Positions 13,301-25,354 of a DNA stretch of 63,068 bases are shown here, piece by piece. How positions within the stretch are numbered: position 1 is the first letter of the stretch; each line of letters begins with the position of its first letter. The stretch is from Basidiobolus meristosporus CBS 931.73. Taxonomy: Eukaryota; Basidiobolomycota; Basidiobolomycetes; Basidiobolales; Basidiobolaceae. The stretch lies in assembly GCA_002104905.1 (NCBI GenBank), contig MCFE01000520.1:1-63068 (forward strand), written 5' to 3'. The notes under the pieces were generated by a model. The model saw only the letters and a program-made list of their open reading frames with translations, was not told the DNA's origin and did not search any database. A program made the position numbers and the translations under genes.

Positions 13301-14197
13301 CACTTCTAGCTGTACAAAGAGCTTACCTGCCCGATCGACAACTTCGAGTTGGTCCTGTTCACCACGGGCAGCAAAGGCAAGGGGTATCCCGTATGCCCCA
13401 ACTGCTTCAACAACCCACCCTTTGAGAATGTTGCTTCTGGTATGTTGCATCCAGTCGAAGGATATCCTACTCACCCACGCTTATTCGTCCATGCTCCACA
13501 CAGGCATGGGGTGTAATAATTGTCCTCACCCGACCTGTCCGCACTCCCTGACCGTGAATGCCATCACGGGTTGCCCAGATGAAAGCTGCCAAGGAGTGAT
13601 GGTGCTTGACGGTACCTCGGCACCTCGATGGAAGGTAACTGCAAGGAGCGTAAACGCTATCCGCCCTGGCCCAATCGCTAACAGACGTTTCCCAGCTCGG
13701 ATGTAACACGTGCAACCTCGTGACGAATTTCGCCGATTCGGTGCACCGTATCCTTTTCAATCGTCATGAGTCGTAGCGCGCTTGATGATCCCCTTATATT
13801 ATGCCCTTGACCTGGAGTTGTTTAGAGGTGACCCTGGACGAGAATCTGTGCGAGGAGTGTACGGCCAGGTTGGTGACCGTGTCTTTCCAGAAGAAGGAGG
13901 GGAGGCCAGACATCACCGGATGTATCGTGTGCGATGACGAGATCGACATCTTGATCGAAACCAAGTATACCTCATCAAACTTCTCTTAGTATTCTATAAT
14001 CGCTCACCTAATTCTTCCAAAGGTTCGCTCGTACCGGACGCTATCGTGGTAGAGGTGGGCGTCGAGGACGCGGTAGGGGCAGGGGCAGAGGCAAAGGGAG
14101 AGGGCGAGGGAGAGGTGGTGGTGGTGGTCGTAGAGGAGGCAGAGATATGGAACCTAGTGGAAAGCCCTCCGCCATGTCCTTAAGCGACTACTTCTGA
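10366..14197 (+). CDS. TOP3B: DNA topoisomerase III beta, 21 exons, 871 aa
   Basis: Exons: 10366-10446, 10502-10708, 10774-10960, 11023-11123, 11172-11272, 11325-11507, 11566-11677, 11730-11854, 11910-11974, 12037-12052, 12106-12442, 12507-12584, 12645-12708, 12785-12815, 12886-13006, 13066-13245, 13310-13439, 13504-13634, 13696-13747, 13826-13964, 14023-14197. The TOPRIM domain has [12 protein letters not shown] near residue 8 and the metal motif DCDREGE at about 118-124. The catalytic Tyr is residue 339 in [11 protein letters not shown]. After the type IA core come several Cys4 zinc motifs (CGKC...CRTC, CPNC...CNNC and others), then an RG-rich tail (exon 21) ending AMSLSDYF, as in animal TOP3B. 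It relaxes negative supercoils; animal TOP3B also acts on RNA with TDRD3. An in-frame ATG at 10312 could add 18 residues. Exon 10 is 16 nt. Confidence 0.92.
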
Positions 14198-15181
14198 TCG
14201 GTGTGCCAGGGGCTTCGGCAACCAGATCTCACCCCTTCTTCTTTCCCTTCCAATTAACATAGAAAATCCACCTTCGTGTATGGTTGTCGACTCTCGGCTG
14301 AGATTGGATTTGCCCCGTCATTCAAATAAACATAATTCTCTTCTATTCAACCCATCATCGATGTTTTTCGACTTCCCAACCATCTGGGTCTCCACCGCCA
14401 TCAAAGATAATGCGAGTGGCAAGAGCGAAGGCTAAGAAGTGCCCACCGCATAGGTCGTCATAGATGTTTTATAGAAAATAGAGTCTTGCCGGATAAAGCC
14501 AGCGGCCACGAAGAGAGGCCAAAGTTAACCCCAAGTCAATGCCCCCCCTTCAATAGGTAAAATGAGATGGAGGGCAGCGTTTAGTTACCCGGAAAGACGG
14601 GATCCAAATCAGCAAACAGAATCCTCACCACACCCATTATTGCATTCAAAAAATCGCCCTACTGAGACATCTTTCTCAGGTTTCTAGCGCATTACTGATG
14701 GGTGTGGATGTGATACCAGCATCTCTCGGGATCCAACAGATTAGGGTTCCTCGGCACGTGTTCCGTAGCCTCCACATCACCGTATCAGTTAGAAGGGAAA
14801 TTCCCAAAGCCATCCAAATTTCGATCTTAGTGACATGTGGGGGGGGGGTTACCCAAGCATGTGATTGGAAACTCGAAGTGGACCGAAGTTGTTGGTTCCT
14901 CCTTAAATTCTACAAATCCGCACCATTAATCTGTGAATGAGCGCGCACTCTCCGAACATCAGGGGGAAGCTAGTGGAAAACTGGCATGAAGGGGTCACGC
15001 ATTATTTGGTGTGTCGCATCCTTGTTTCACTAATCACAATGCATCGTGCATTTCGGTTCGACTCGAGGATTGACAGCCAGGTGTGGGCGATCTGTTTCGG
15101 AACAATTTCTTCTACCAGGGGTAACGGTTAGGGTTGTGGATATACATAGCCATGCTCCTACCGGATATCCTTGACTGACCC
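14198..15181. other. Intergenic, nothing recognised
   Basis: About 1 kb between TOP3B and the permease. It includes a poly-G run near 14840 and short open frames without family resemblance. It should hold the TOP3B terminator and the permease promoter. Confidence 0.4.
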
Positions 15182-16957
15182 ATGGCTGCTACTACCGATG
15201 ACAAGATACAAGTGGTCCGACTGACTCCGTTGGCCGTGGGAGGTAGGAAAGTCTAGCAAGTCGTAACCTTGCCCAATGCTCAGATGTTTTTCGCCAGATC
15301 AAAAGCTGAGTCGTCACCTAGGCTATTTCAGTGGCACCATGATGATTGGTAAGCTCCACGCGTACACCCCTTCACGCGAACACCCGTTTCCTCCATACGT
15401 TCACTAACATCCCCCTAGTGGGCCAGATTATCGGAGCCGGGATCTTTTCAAGCCCAGCTCTCATACTTCGCGAAGTTGGCTCAGGTGGGATGATGTTGAT
15501 CTTGTGGCTTATAGGCGCTCTCATAGCTGGTTGTGGTGGATGGTCCTATCTCGAGTTGGGCACAATGTTCCCCAGGAGTGGTGGCGAAAAGGAATACCTG
15601 GCCTATGAGTACCCCAATCCAAAGCACCTGGTATCCTATGTGTTCATGATCACCGTGGGTATCTTTGGCTGCGGTGCCGGGATAGCTCAGGGTGCGACGG
15701 TGTTTGGGAGCAACTTGATCTACGCTATAGGCGGCCCAGACTATACCAATCCATGGGGAGAGCGTGGGTGTGCGGTTTGCTGTGTGACGTTCTGGATTGT
15801 GATGAATGTGATCTCGGCCAGGTGGGCCATCAAGTTCAACAATGTCTTCACGGTGCTGAAGATCTTGCTGCTCCTGCTTCTCATCAGTGTCGGGATGGTC
15901 GGGCTTCTTGGGGGCCTTCCAGACCGGCCGGACCTGAAGGAAAACTTCTCGTTTCACAACACTACCTCAAGTGTTGGCTCCCATGCTGATGCGATTTATT
16001 TCGTGATCTTTGCCTACGGCGGATGGAACAGTTTGAACTACGTGGTGGATGAACTCCAGGATCCCATCCGGAACTTGCCCCGGTGTGCAGTCTCCGCATT
16101 GTCATTGACCACGGTTCTATATCTCCTGGCCAATGTTGCATATCTCGCAGTCCTCCCGATCTCGGTCATCCAAGACTCGAGGATAACCGTGGCCGCGAAT
16201 CTGTTCAACAGGGCGTTCGGGGGGATCTTTGGGTCCAGGATTCTGCCCGTGTTCGTAGGACTTTCATCGTTCGGATACGTTGGAGGGATCACATTTTCTG
16301 GCTCCCGGGTGATCCTGGAAGCGTCCCGTGATGGATACCTGCCATTCGACCGGGTTTTTGCGAGATCCAACGCAACGCTTCAAACCCCCATGAATTCATT
16401 GATCTTGCTGTATGGAATCTCCATGGTCTTCCTGTTGGCTCCTCCACCTGGCTCAGTGTTTCAGTTCATTGTCGCGTTTGCCGGCTATGGAAGCAGCTTC
16501 TTCACCGCTCTCTCTGTGATCGGATTGCTGTTGCTACGCTTTAGGGAGCCAAATATCCACCGGCCAATTAGGGTTCCAATCGGTAGGGTGCCCTATCCCT
16601 GAAGACTCACCCAACTTCACTAACTCATTGCTTTTGTACATCCCAGTTGTGGCGCTGGTCTTCATTCTTTGTTGCTTCTACATCCTGGCCTTCGTCTTCG
16701 TCCCGCCCGTTAAGAAGCCGGAACACTACCCATACTACCTCCCCTACCTGCTGGCCATCGTCCTGGGCATTCTATCGGTCGGCTTGTGGCACCTCAAGAT
16801 AGTTAGATACAAGGGGCTGGAGAAATCCTACAACAATGAGATCCTTCTTTCGGGGAGAGCGCAGCTCATTCACGAGGTCTACGAAGCTCGACATGACGTG
16901 ACTTGCGGCTTGGATGGTGATTCCCCCGAAGAACATGATTTTCTGATGAAATCATGA
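15182..16957 (+). CDS. LAT/MUP1-like amino-acid permease, 4 exons, 528 aa
   Basis: Exons 15182-15242, 15298-15348, 15419-16582 and 16647-16957 join in frame. The protein is an APC-superfamily integral membrane transporter. The first helix carries the hallmark GQIIGAGIFSSP (GAGIF at about 43-47), and a second helix has LWLIGALIAGCGGWSYLELGTMFP with RSGGEKEYL after it. Hydrophobic segments continue to about residue 460, consistent with the usual 12 helices, and the final cytosolic tail is acidic. It is probably a plasma-membrane amino-acid importer; a methionine (MUP1-like) or broader LAT substrate is inferred from family only. A decayed relative lies just downstream at 17624-18284. Confidence 0.88.
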
Positions 16958-17623
16958 GGGTGTGGAGGACGGTGGTGCTCAGTACATAGGAATCGTGGGA
17001 ATCAATGACGTGGGTGGTTGTCCATGTGAATAAACCTCTGTAAGTTACCATCCGAAGCTCCTAGAATACTGCTTCTTTGGTCACCCCACCATACGGGATT
17101 GTATAGCATCTAATCAAGTACCGCGCAGAGTTAGGGCTTGGCTTGATTATCCAGCCTCCAAGCAATGGAAGTATTGAGGCAAATACCAACGTGCCAGTGG
17201 CGATAAAAACCTGACCCAGGGTGTGCCCCCAGGGTGTGCCTGCACCATTGCATATGGTCGTACCCGCGCGGTAGCTGGCCATCACAAGTGGAATGTGATA
17301 CTAAATCATCCCATTACATTTGTGTATCAGTGTTCCCTGTATGACTGGGATTCAGATCTCTTCGCATTGTTAAACCACATGGAACTCTCTGCCACATAAG
17401 CATTCAGTTTCGTCGGTGCATCGTTGTTCTTCCATTCAGCGGATCCAAGCGAGCAGATAATCTAGCCATGATCGCGCGCAGCAGGGGAGTTCTGCAGTCG
17501 AACCATCCAGTTTCAGGTGGGCATCGGTGTTCACTCATGGATCGAACTCCCCGCTCTTATCAGACCACACCTCATCGTTTGGACTGGATGCTCTCCCCCT
17601 CCTCCTTCGCCAAATGCTTGCCC
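16958..17623. other. Spacer between permease and its decayed copy
   Basis: Contains a minus-strand frame at 17061-17285 (74 codons) with a hydrophobic middle. It could be a relic of a membrane protein, but I recognise nothing and see no intron support. Confidence 0.3.
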
Positions 17624-18284
17624 ATGAACAATCCGGAAAATGATCAGACACAAGCAGCTAGGCTGGCTCCGTTGGCCGTGGGAGGTAGGGAAAAGTGGGA
17701 TTTCTCCGCCTCACTCACCCGTTAATCCTTCCCGATAGATCCAAAGTTGCCCCGCAACCAGGGCTATTTCAACGGCACCATGATGAGCGGTAAGCTGTGG
17801 GGTCTGGTCGTATCTTGAGCTGGGCACGATGCTCCCCAGGAGTGGTGGCGGTTTGCCGGGCTTCTTGGGGGGGGGCCTTCCGGACCAGCCGGACCTGAAG
17901 GAAAGCTTCTCGTTCCACAATAATACCTCAAGTATTGGTTCCCATGCTGATGCGATTTGTTTCGTGATCTTTGCCTACGGCGGATGGAACAGTTTCAACT
18001 ACGTGGTGGATGAACTCCTTGCCCCGGTGTGCAGTTTCTGCATTGTCATCGACCACGGTTCTATATCTCTTGGCCAATGTTGCATATCTCGCAGTCCACC
18101 CGATCTCGGTCAGCCAAGACTCGAGGATAACCGTGGCCGCGAATCTGTTCAACAAGGCGTTCGGGGGGGGAGTCTTTGGGTCCAGCACTCTGCCCGTGTT
18201 CGTAGGACTTTCATCGTTTGGATACGTTGGAGGGGTGACCTTTTCTGGCTCCCGGGTGATCCTGGAAGCGTCTCGTGATGAACT
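17624..18284 (+). pseudogene. Decayed, internally deleted copy of the amino-acid permease
   Basis: An exon 1-like piece (ending LAPLAVG then GTAGG), an exon 2-like piece (GYFNGTMM) and parts of exon 3 of the upstream permease recur here in order. The first helix is missing, several hundred bases are lost after FPRSGGG-like sequence near 17850, and a short deletion near 18018 removes the residues after DEL. Homology stops abruptly at about 18284, before the last third of the gene. The first two exons differ clearly from the intact gene, while the exon 3 parts are nearly identical. It cannot encode a working transporter. Confidence 0.85.
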
Positions 18285-18839
18285 ATCTCACAAGCTATCC
18301 ATAGCCCATTCTATTCCCTTGCATCCAAGAAGCGCGAAAGATACGAACGCCCTTGGCCAAGTAATGGAGCCCTCCCCCCCTCAATGAGAATGTTTACGTG
18401 TTGCTGACTTGGAACTTGGATGATGCTCAGTATGGTTCAGTCAAGTCTTATTTTGGCTACCGCATCACACAGCCATTTGAGGGGTAGGAATGGCTTTCTC
18501 CATATAAGATAACTGTGAGTAAAATAAGGCCTTAGTTGCTCTTCATTTTTGGTACCAGGACAACCAGCTTGCCCAGATAAATTTTGTTACTGACATGGCA
18601 TATTCCACCCTACCTCAATCTATTCCACGCATAGTGTATATAAATGTGCTTGTTAGACTTATGAGTTTCATTCCTTACTTGAGCTTGTACTTGTGGCAGA
18701 TCACAGATTTGACATTGGTATTCTTAATTATATTGATTTTTGATTGGTCAGGGTGGATTTCATTTCCTGTAGTCAGGTTGTCTCTGGCAGACAATTTACC
18801 CTAAGCTTGTGTAATTACAAAACTTACAACAGAAGTATC
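18285..18839. other. Transition into AT-rich repeat DNA
   Basis: Composition shifts to AT-rich here. No gene or clear element was recognised; open frames are short and lack motifs. Confidence 0.4.
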
Positions 18840-19500
18840 TAGGATTTGTGAGTAGTTAGTCAAATGCCTAAACTTGTTCCATTCTACCAAGCCAGGGCTG
18901 GTGGTATCATCCACAGCATTTAAGAACAATTGGGTGTGAAAGTGTAAGTACCAGTTGGCAGGATTGTTCTTCAACAATTTTGCACTAGGTGAGACAATCT
19001 TGCACACTATGGTGCAGTCTGACACAATGAGGTAGGCACAGATGATTGTACTAGCTTTTAATGTTTGTCTCAGGTGTGCAACTGGAAGCCACTACTGTGG
19101 TAGGTAAAAAGAGTATTTGGATAAGTTACCTTGATGAAAATGGAATAAATGCATATCACACTATAAGCTATATTTATACCTCCCATTTTAGTTACCATCT
19201 TTCTGGTTGGATGAGATCTCAGTGCTTGCTTGGTCTAAAAGTATCCTGATGCTCTGAGCCCCCAATTGTTCCAGTGGTCAATGTACCAGCTACCTGATTT
19301 GCCATCAAATATCCATTTTGCCTATTAAGCAAGTAAATCCCTGACTTTTGTGACCAGACAATGTGTTATAGCTGGTACACAATTAATTGAGAAGTGGAAA
19401 ATCAGATTGAATAGCTGCACAGGTATCATACATGTTATATACATATGCAGGGTATTTATCTATAGGTGCTCTGTCTCAAATGTGAAATGACCTTGATGTT
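18840..19500 (+). repeat. Repeat R1, copy 1 (no solo LTR)
   Basis: Matches 38480-39465 over several hundred bases, including GCTACCTGATTTGCCATCAA and the region around CTGTCTCAAATGTGA. This copy lacks the 368-bp solo LTR present in copy 2 and so shows the empty site (ACACTATAAG at about 19158-19167). No coding potential was seen; it may be a non-autonomous transposon or the terminal region of a larger one. Confidence 0.75.
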
Positions 19501-19829
19501 ACATATATCAAAAACTTGGGGATCAATGGTTTGCCAGGATTGGGTTGGGATTGCTACAAAAGTAGGTAGTCTAAAAGGCCCCAAGCTTTGCACACATGTT
19601 GGGACCTTTTTGAACATATTCTACATACTCAATATGCAAAATTATGTAAAAATCTCATACTACTCATACATTGAATAAATCATTGAGTGATACACCACAT
19701 ATGCTACCTATTCACCCAGCCACTTCCACAATATCCCAACTATTGCAACAGATTATAAGCCCACAAGCTGCCACACTCCAGAATATCTAGCACTGCTATC
19801 TAGTGCTGTCAAGTCTTTGAAGCTCAATA

Positions 19830-20835
19830 ACAGTGCTCAACAATAAAGCTCACAGAAAAACCCATCACAGCATGGAAGGGACAGACTGTGGTATTGATAC
19901 CAAGGCCTGAATATCAAAAGACATTGAAGATCTGCAAAGCCATTGAGTGCCATGATGAAGAGTGGGCTGATATTTAGTAGGCTGTAAGAAGTCTAGTACT
20001 GCCTCACCTTATGGCCTACATACCATGTGGCCATCAGGAACTTAAGGTCAAGCAGAATATGCTTGATGGAGAGAAATAGTAAGGGACAAGCAGGCAAGAT
20101 CAAATGCATCAGAGCAGCACTTATCTAGGAGAAAACATAGTTCAGTACTGGAGGCACTCAGTCAAGGTAGCAGTGAAAAACTTGACAGTAACAATAATAA
20201 AGGTAAAGACAAGAAATACCACTCAAGCCAGAGGCAGGAAAGCATTAGAAAATGCCGCAGTTCTCCCCAAATAATGCTGTCTGCCCAGAATAGGCTAATT
20301 GCCATATTAGCCAAGAAGAATTATCAATAAGACAACAACTATTGTCCCAAGAGCTGGAAGTGCTCCAGTTTAGCACACTCCAGTGAGGTAGATGAGCTTG
20401 CTGAGAAAGTTAATTTGTCTACTACTGCCTCCATGTCCTGCATTGTAGACAGAATGGGAACTTCACTGACAAACAAGGTAACAACACCAAGAATTCAAAA
20501 GACTATCACAATGCCCATAGCAGAATTTTGGAGTGTTAATAGACACACTAAGAGGCTGCAGCATTTCTTCAAGTGCAGTGCTTAAGAAAACATGCTGGAA
20601 TACTGTAAGGATCTATTGCAAAGACTGACATATGAGACCAGACCTTGCAGTGCTGGCTAAAGACCAGGACATATGGGAACTAGTGACTGAGCAATAGTAT
20701 AAAGCTGCAGGGTACCCACCAAAGTTAGGGGAAAAGGGTATTATAGCAGATACCTATTGAATGACCAATTCCAATGAAGTTGCTTGTTGATTATGAGGTT
20801 GGGCTTAAAGTGGGTGTGGGGTATAGGGACTTGTA
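19830..20835 (+). pseudogene. ORF2 relic (second gene of the Tnp2-like transposon)
   Basis: Runs in parallel with the minus-strand ORF2 at 26474-23264. Matching stretches include the coding for KPITAWEG-like sequence near 19860, an AIRSL-like block, and the C-terminal block equivalent to KRLQHFFKSS near 20550. It ends with the same GGGACTTGTATAGGTCAA sequence (20827-20844) as the other copy. Many stops and indels; not functional. Confidence 0.65.
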
Positions 20836-20879
20836 TAGGTCAAACAATTGGCAAGTGAGGCATAAACGTAGCTTTAATG

Positions 20880-22880
20880 GAAATAAATCAATTCTAAGTT
20901 TCCAATATCTCTGCCACAGCATTTGCTCCTCTATCAGATGGGATTTCCACAGGGCATCCAAATGTCATCAGAATCTGTTATGTTGCATTATGCTTAGTTT
21001 GGGGCTTGTACTGTAAGGTAAAGGCTAATCAATAATATTCAAAAGCTTACAGTATACAATACTGAAATAGTTTATTGGGAGTTTGATATACCAGTAGAAG
21101 ATATAACTCAACTAATATCCTTGATCTTAGGCTCAAGATATACTATAGGTGGTGTGTCCCACTTCTACAGCAGAGTTTGGACCTTCTGTCTACTTTTGGG
21201 CTTATTTAGTTTTGTAGTAACTTTGCCTTATTTAGAAGGCACTCAAATGCAATGGGGTGGCCTCAGATTCTAGATAACTTCCACTCTCTTGGGGTCTAAG
21301 GCCACTCCTGTGCCAGTTGCAGTATGTCCCAGATATTCAATGTGCTCCTCAAAGAACCCACACTTAGCTAGCTTGCCATGTAGCTTGTTCTCTCTTAGCT
21401 TCTTCAAGACCTGTTCAATGTTCACTAAGTGGTTCCTTTCTGTCTTGCTGTATATCAATATGTCCTACAGGTAGACTACCACATACTTGTCTAAGTACAC
21501 CTATAAGATGGTCTGCGTCATGGGCATGACTATTACAGGGTCATTTGTGAGGCTAAAGCTCATGACTGGTACTTATAGTGTCCATATCCTATCCTGAATG
21601 ATGTTTTGGTAATATCTTAAGGTTTCCCTGAGTCTTACTGAATCCTTAGATGGGGTCAATCTTGCTGAATATAGTGGCTCCATTGTGTTTGTCCAAAAGC
21701 TAGTCAATCCACAATATGAGGTACTTAATCTTGATGGTAACTAAGCTCAGGGTTCTGTATCAACAAACATCCTGAGTGTACCATCCTTCTTCTTCAGAAA
21801 AAGCACTGGTATTCCCCAGGGTGACTTGCTAGGTCCAAAATATCTTTGCTCCAATAGCTGATCAATTTCTCTCTGAATCTATTGCAGTTCCATTAAACTT
21901 ATTCTGCAAAGTGTCTGGCTCACAGGAGGGCTATCCCCTATGTCAATGGCATGATCAACTTCACTGACCAGTGGTAGGTTCACAGGTTCCTCTGGAAATA
22001 TGTGTGCCTACATCTTCAAAAGAGTTTATACTTTCTGGAAAACTGAGGTAGAATAATCTCCCTGTAGTATAGCCATGAGAGACATCTTGGTACCATTTTT
22101 TTTGTGCTCTACAGAACTATGTCTGGCTTGGCTCAATTGTGTCATGCACACTGGAATCAATCAAGCTGAAATCCAGTCTGGCAGGTAGTAGCAAATCAGT
22201 CTGGTTGTCTTTTTGGGTATGAATAGCATGGGATCTCCAGTTGATAACAGATTATGGCAGAATAGCCATGATTTTCTAAGTGCAAGGTCAAATTTGCGGT
22301 TCCCAAACTTGTAGGCCGGTAGGTCTTCATCATAGTCACTGATCTTCATTCTTACTGGCTGATTAATATGGTTGATCATGTGAGAGTTCCTATCAGCTGT
22401 TGAGGCTAAAGCTGATCTGGTAGGCTCAAAGATAATTCCAGCTCCCAAGGCAAATTGTCCTGACTGATACCTATGTAGGCTCCTGAGTCAATCAAGATCT
22501 TGGCAGGTACTCCATTGAATGCTTCATTCCAGTATAATAGCTACCCTGAGCTTGAGGCCATGTGAGACAGGTACTCTTCTGCTGTATGGAAGCAGAGCGC
22601 TGAGTCTTCTTCAGGTTTATCCTCCATGCTACTATGCTCAAGGGCTTCAATATGGTTGAAGATTCTTGCTGACTGGTGTCCATTTTGTCTCAGAGGGCAG
22701 TACTTTGAGATATGCCTTTGCTGGTGGTAATTAAAGCAAAGTCCTTTCTTCTTATATTCTTCTGAGTTAGGAAACTTCTACAGAGCATCTATATCCATTG
22801 CAAATGCTTCTAATTGTCTTCTTACACAGGGATTGTAGCCTGTCTTACTAGTCACTGTAGGATTCCTCTATGAGAAATTA
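20880..22880 (-). mobile_element. Gypsy family A relic (A6)
   Basis: Degenerate minus-strand family A DNA: an integrase piece at about 20900-20975, then reverse transcriptase, protease and gag pieces at 21250-22880. Readable parts are a VEYLGH-like block at 21270-21458, a GNRKFDLALRKSWLF-like block near 22300, and gag toward 22700. Intact copies A1 and A2 allow the alignment. Stops and frameshifts are numerous, and a fragment of LTR E sits between integrase and reverse transcriptase. Confidence 0.75.
20976..21250. mobile_element. LTR E fragment (E3)
   Basis: The first roughly 275 bp of LTR E, starting TGTTATGTTGCATTATG and containing GAAATAGTTTATTGGGAG, as in E1 and E2. It is truncated before the minisatellite and joined directly to gypsy reverse-transcriptase DNA. 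Confidence 0.7.
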
Positions 22881-23263
22881 TTGAGATGATCCCATCAAAG
22901 GGCTGTTATAAAGTTAATGTCCTGTGACTATGAGGTACTGATCCCATCAAGACACTGTCCAGAGACAACTGAAAATAATTGCACCTCAGACTTCACAAAA
23001 AACTTAGTCAAAATTTTTCATCATAACAATGTATAAGTGGCTTTTGATTGGTTCCCTACCAATTTGCTCACTTTCTGATCCCAGACACTCTATTGCCTCC
23101 TACATTTGTGTGCATTGATTGGCTATTGCCTCTTTTTCACACTCCTTACTTCCTGACTCAACTGTTTCTACCACTTTTCAGGTATACAAGTTGATTTATA
23201 TCTGTTGAAACTTCAGTTATACCTCAATTACCAATTGTATTGACCTATACAAGTCCCTATACC
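22881..23263. other. Degenerate repeat DNA
   Basis: AT-rich spacer between the A6 gag relic and the end of ORF2; no element boundary or gene recognised. Confidence 0.3.
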
Positions 23264-24141
23264 TTACACAAAATTAAGCCCAACCCCACACTCAAGAAGT
23301 AGCTCCATTAAAATCCACCACTCAATAAGTATCTCTGCTATAATGCTCTGGTTCCACAACTTTGGTGGGAACCCAACAGCTGCATGCCACTGCTCATTCA
23401 CTAGTTCCCACATTTCCTGGTCTTCAGCCAGCACCAAAAGGTCTAGCACCTCATCTGCCAGTCTTTGGAATAAATCCTTGCAATATTCCAGTGCATTTTC
23501 TTGAGCACTGCTCTTGAAGAAGTGCTGCAACCTCTTGGTGTGCCTATTAATGTTCCACAAATCCACCAAAGGCATTGTGATAGTCTTTCAAGCTCTTGAC
23601 ATTGTAGCCTTGTTGGTCAGTGGGATCTCCACTCTGTTACCAATGGAGGATGTGGAGGCAGTGGTAGACAAATTGCCTTCTTCAGCAAACTCATCTACCT
23701 TGCTGGAGTATGGCTCAACTAGCTGCGCTTCCAATTCTTGTGAAAACAGCTATTTTCTTGGTGGTAATTCTTCTTGGCTATGATAGGATTCAGTCTGTTC
23801 TGGGCTTGCAGCATTTATTGGCAAGATCTGCAGTTTTTTTGCATGCCTCCCTGTCTCAGGCTTGGGTAGGCATTTTCCCTTTACCTTTTCCTTCATCACC
23901 GCCAGGCCATTCACTGCTACTTTGGCTGAGTGTTTCCGGTAAATAACTATGTTTTCTCCCGGATAAATTCTGCTCTGATGCATCTGTTTGGCCTGCTTGT
24001 CCCTTGCTGGCACTCTTCTGGCAACCTGATGTTTCTTTTCCACTTGTTCTGAGCTCTCAACAGTAGTTGTGACAGGCTGCTATAAAAGCGGCTGGTTTTT
24101 ATCACTGCCAGGTCCTTTACTGCTACATGACTGGGTGCTTC

Positions 24142-25354
24142 TGTTGTGTTGTATTATGATTAGTTTGGGGCTTGTTCTACAATGTAGAGGCTAATCAACA
24201 ATATACAACAACTTCCAGTATGCTAATACTGAAATAGTTTATTGGGAGTTTTATTCACCAATAGAAGATATAACTTTCACTAATTTCCTCAATCTTAGGC
24301 TCAAAATATACTGTAGGCAGTGTTTATCACTTCTACAGCAGTGTTCTGACCTTCTGATGACTAATGGGCTTATTTACTTTTATAGTGACTGTTACTTATT
24401 TGGAAGTCACTTTCCTTTCTGAGAAAATATTTCCCAATATGGAGATTCTGAACTCCCCTTTAACCTAAAGGGGTGTGTTGTAGAAGCCTCTAAAGGGGTC
24501 TTTAGACCTAGAGGGGTGTCTAAAGGGGTGTCTTTAGAGTAAAGGGATTTCTTAAAGGGGTGTCTTTAGAGTAAAGGGATTTCTTAAAGGGGTCTCTAAA
24601 GGGGTCTTTAGACTAAAGGGGTGTCTAAAGGGGTGTCTAAAGGGGTATCTTTAGAGTAAAGGGGTTTCTTAGAGGGGACTTTTCCAACAGAAAAGTGGTA
24701 GTTTCTTGTAGAACTTAGATTGGATTCTTGTGAGCTTTGCAGTCTCTTTACTGATGTGGTACCAATCAAAGTCAGAATCCTCAACACTACAAGTGATGCA
24801 GGGCAAGTCTTATAGCCTTTAAACTTATGATTATAGTGTGGAGATTCTGGAAAGGGAGGCTCTCTCTTTATTTTTCAGCTAGGGAAGTTGTATATATGAA
24901 AATTCTGAAGGATCAAAGCTTTTGGGCAATTGCACAAGCAATACACGTGATACAAAGCTAAAATTTTGCAGTGGCGCAGATTGGACATAGGCGCAGCACC
25001 TGTGAAAATTGCACATGATTGATTGGCTGGTTCAAAGGTTACATGCAATCAAAATTACCATGGTAATCCTAGCAAAAAGGCATAGTATAAATAATAATTG
25101 GACTCTTTTGGTCATAACTCCTTAAGTACTGCTTCAAATGAGCTGTAATTTGAAACATATGTTGGCTACTATGTGTTCTGTATGACATAATACTCTTGGG
25201 TGAATTGCTTGTCAGGGTCCGGAGCACTTGTTCTTAAAAGTTGAAAATTCTTGATCTTTCACTTGTGTGTTACAATAGCAAAAAGCAAAATAAAGAAATG
25301 AGTGCAATATTGGTTTAGAGATATTGTAGTAATGGAATACTTTCCATTACCACA
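24142..25354. mobile_element. Solo LTR, family E (E1)
   Basis: A 1,213-bp TG...CA element from TGTTGTGTTGTATTATG to CATTACCACA, flanked by the 4-bp duplication CTTC at 24138-24141 and 25355-25358. It splits ORF2. A near-copy (E2) is at 36763-37920 and a fragment (E3) at 20976. It contains a minisatellite at 24455-24675. No internal coding region is attached, so it is read as a solo LTR. Confidence 0.82.
24455..24675. repeat. Minisatellite of CTAAAGGGGTGTCTTTAGA-type units
   Basis: Imperfect tandem units built on AAAGGGGTGTCTTTAGA and AAAGGGGTCTTTAGAC. The E2 copy (about 37085-37235) has fewer units, so the array has changed length since the copies separated. Confidence 0.85.

Noticed and set aside
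14698-15131. Two plus-strand frames before the permease
   Set aside because: Composition and lack of motifs suggest chance frames in the promoter region.
17061-17285. Minus-strand 74-codon frame with hydrophobic middle
   Set aside because: No family resemblance, no splice extension and no neighbour context; mentioned only within the spacer.
24455-24675. Direct repeats that could suggest a CRISPR array
   Set aside because: Units are short, contiguous and degenerate with no spacers, in a eukaryotic LTR; it is a minisatellite.
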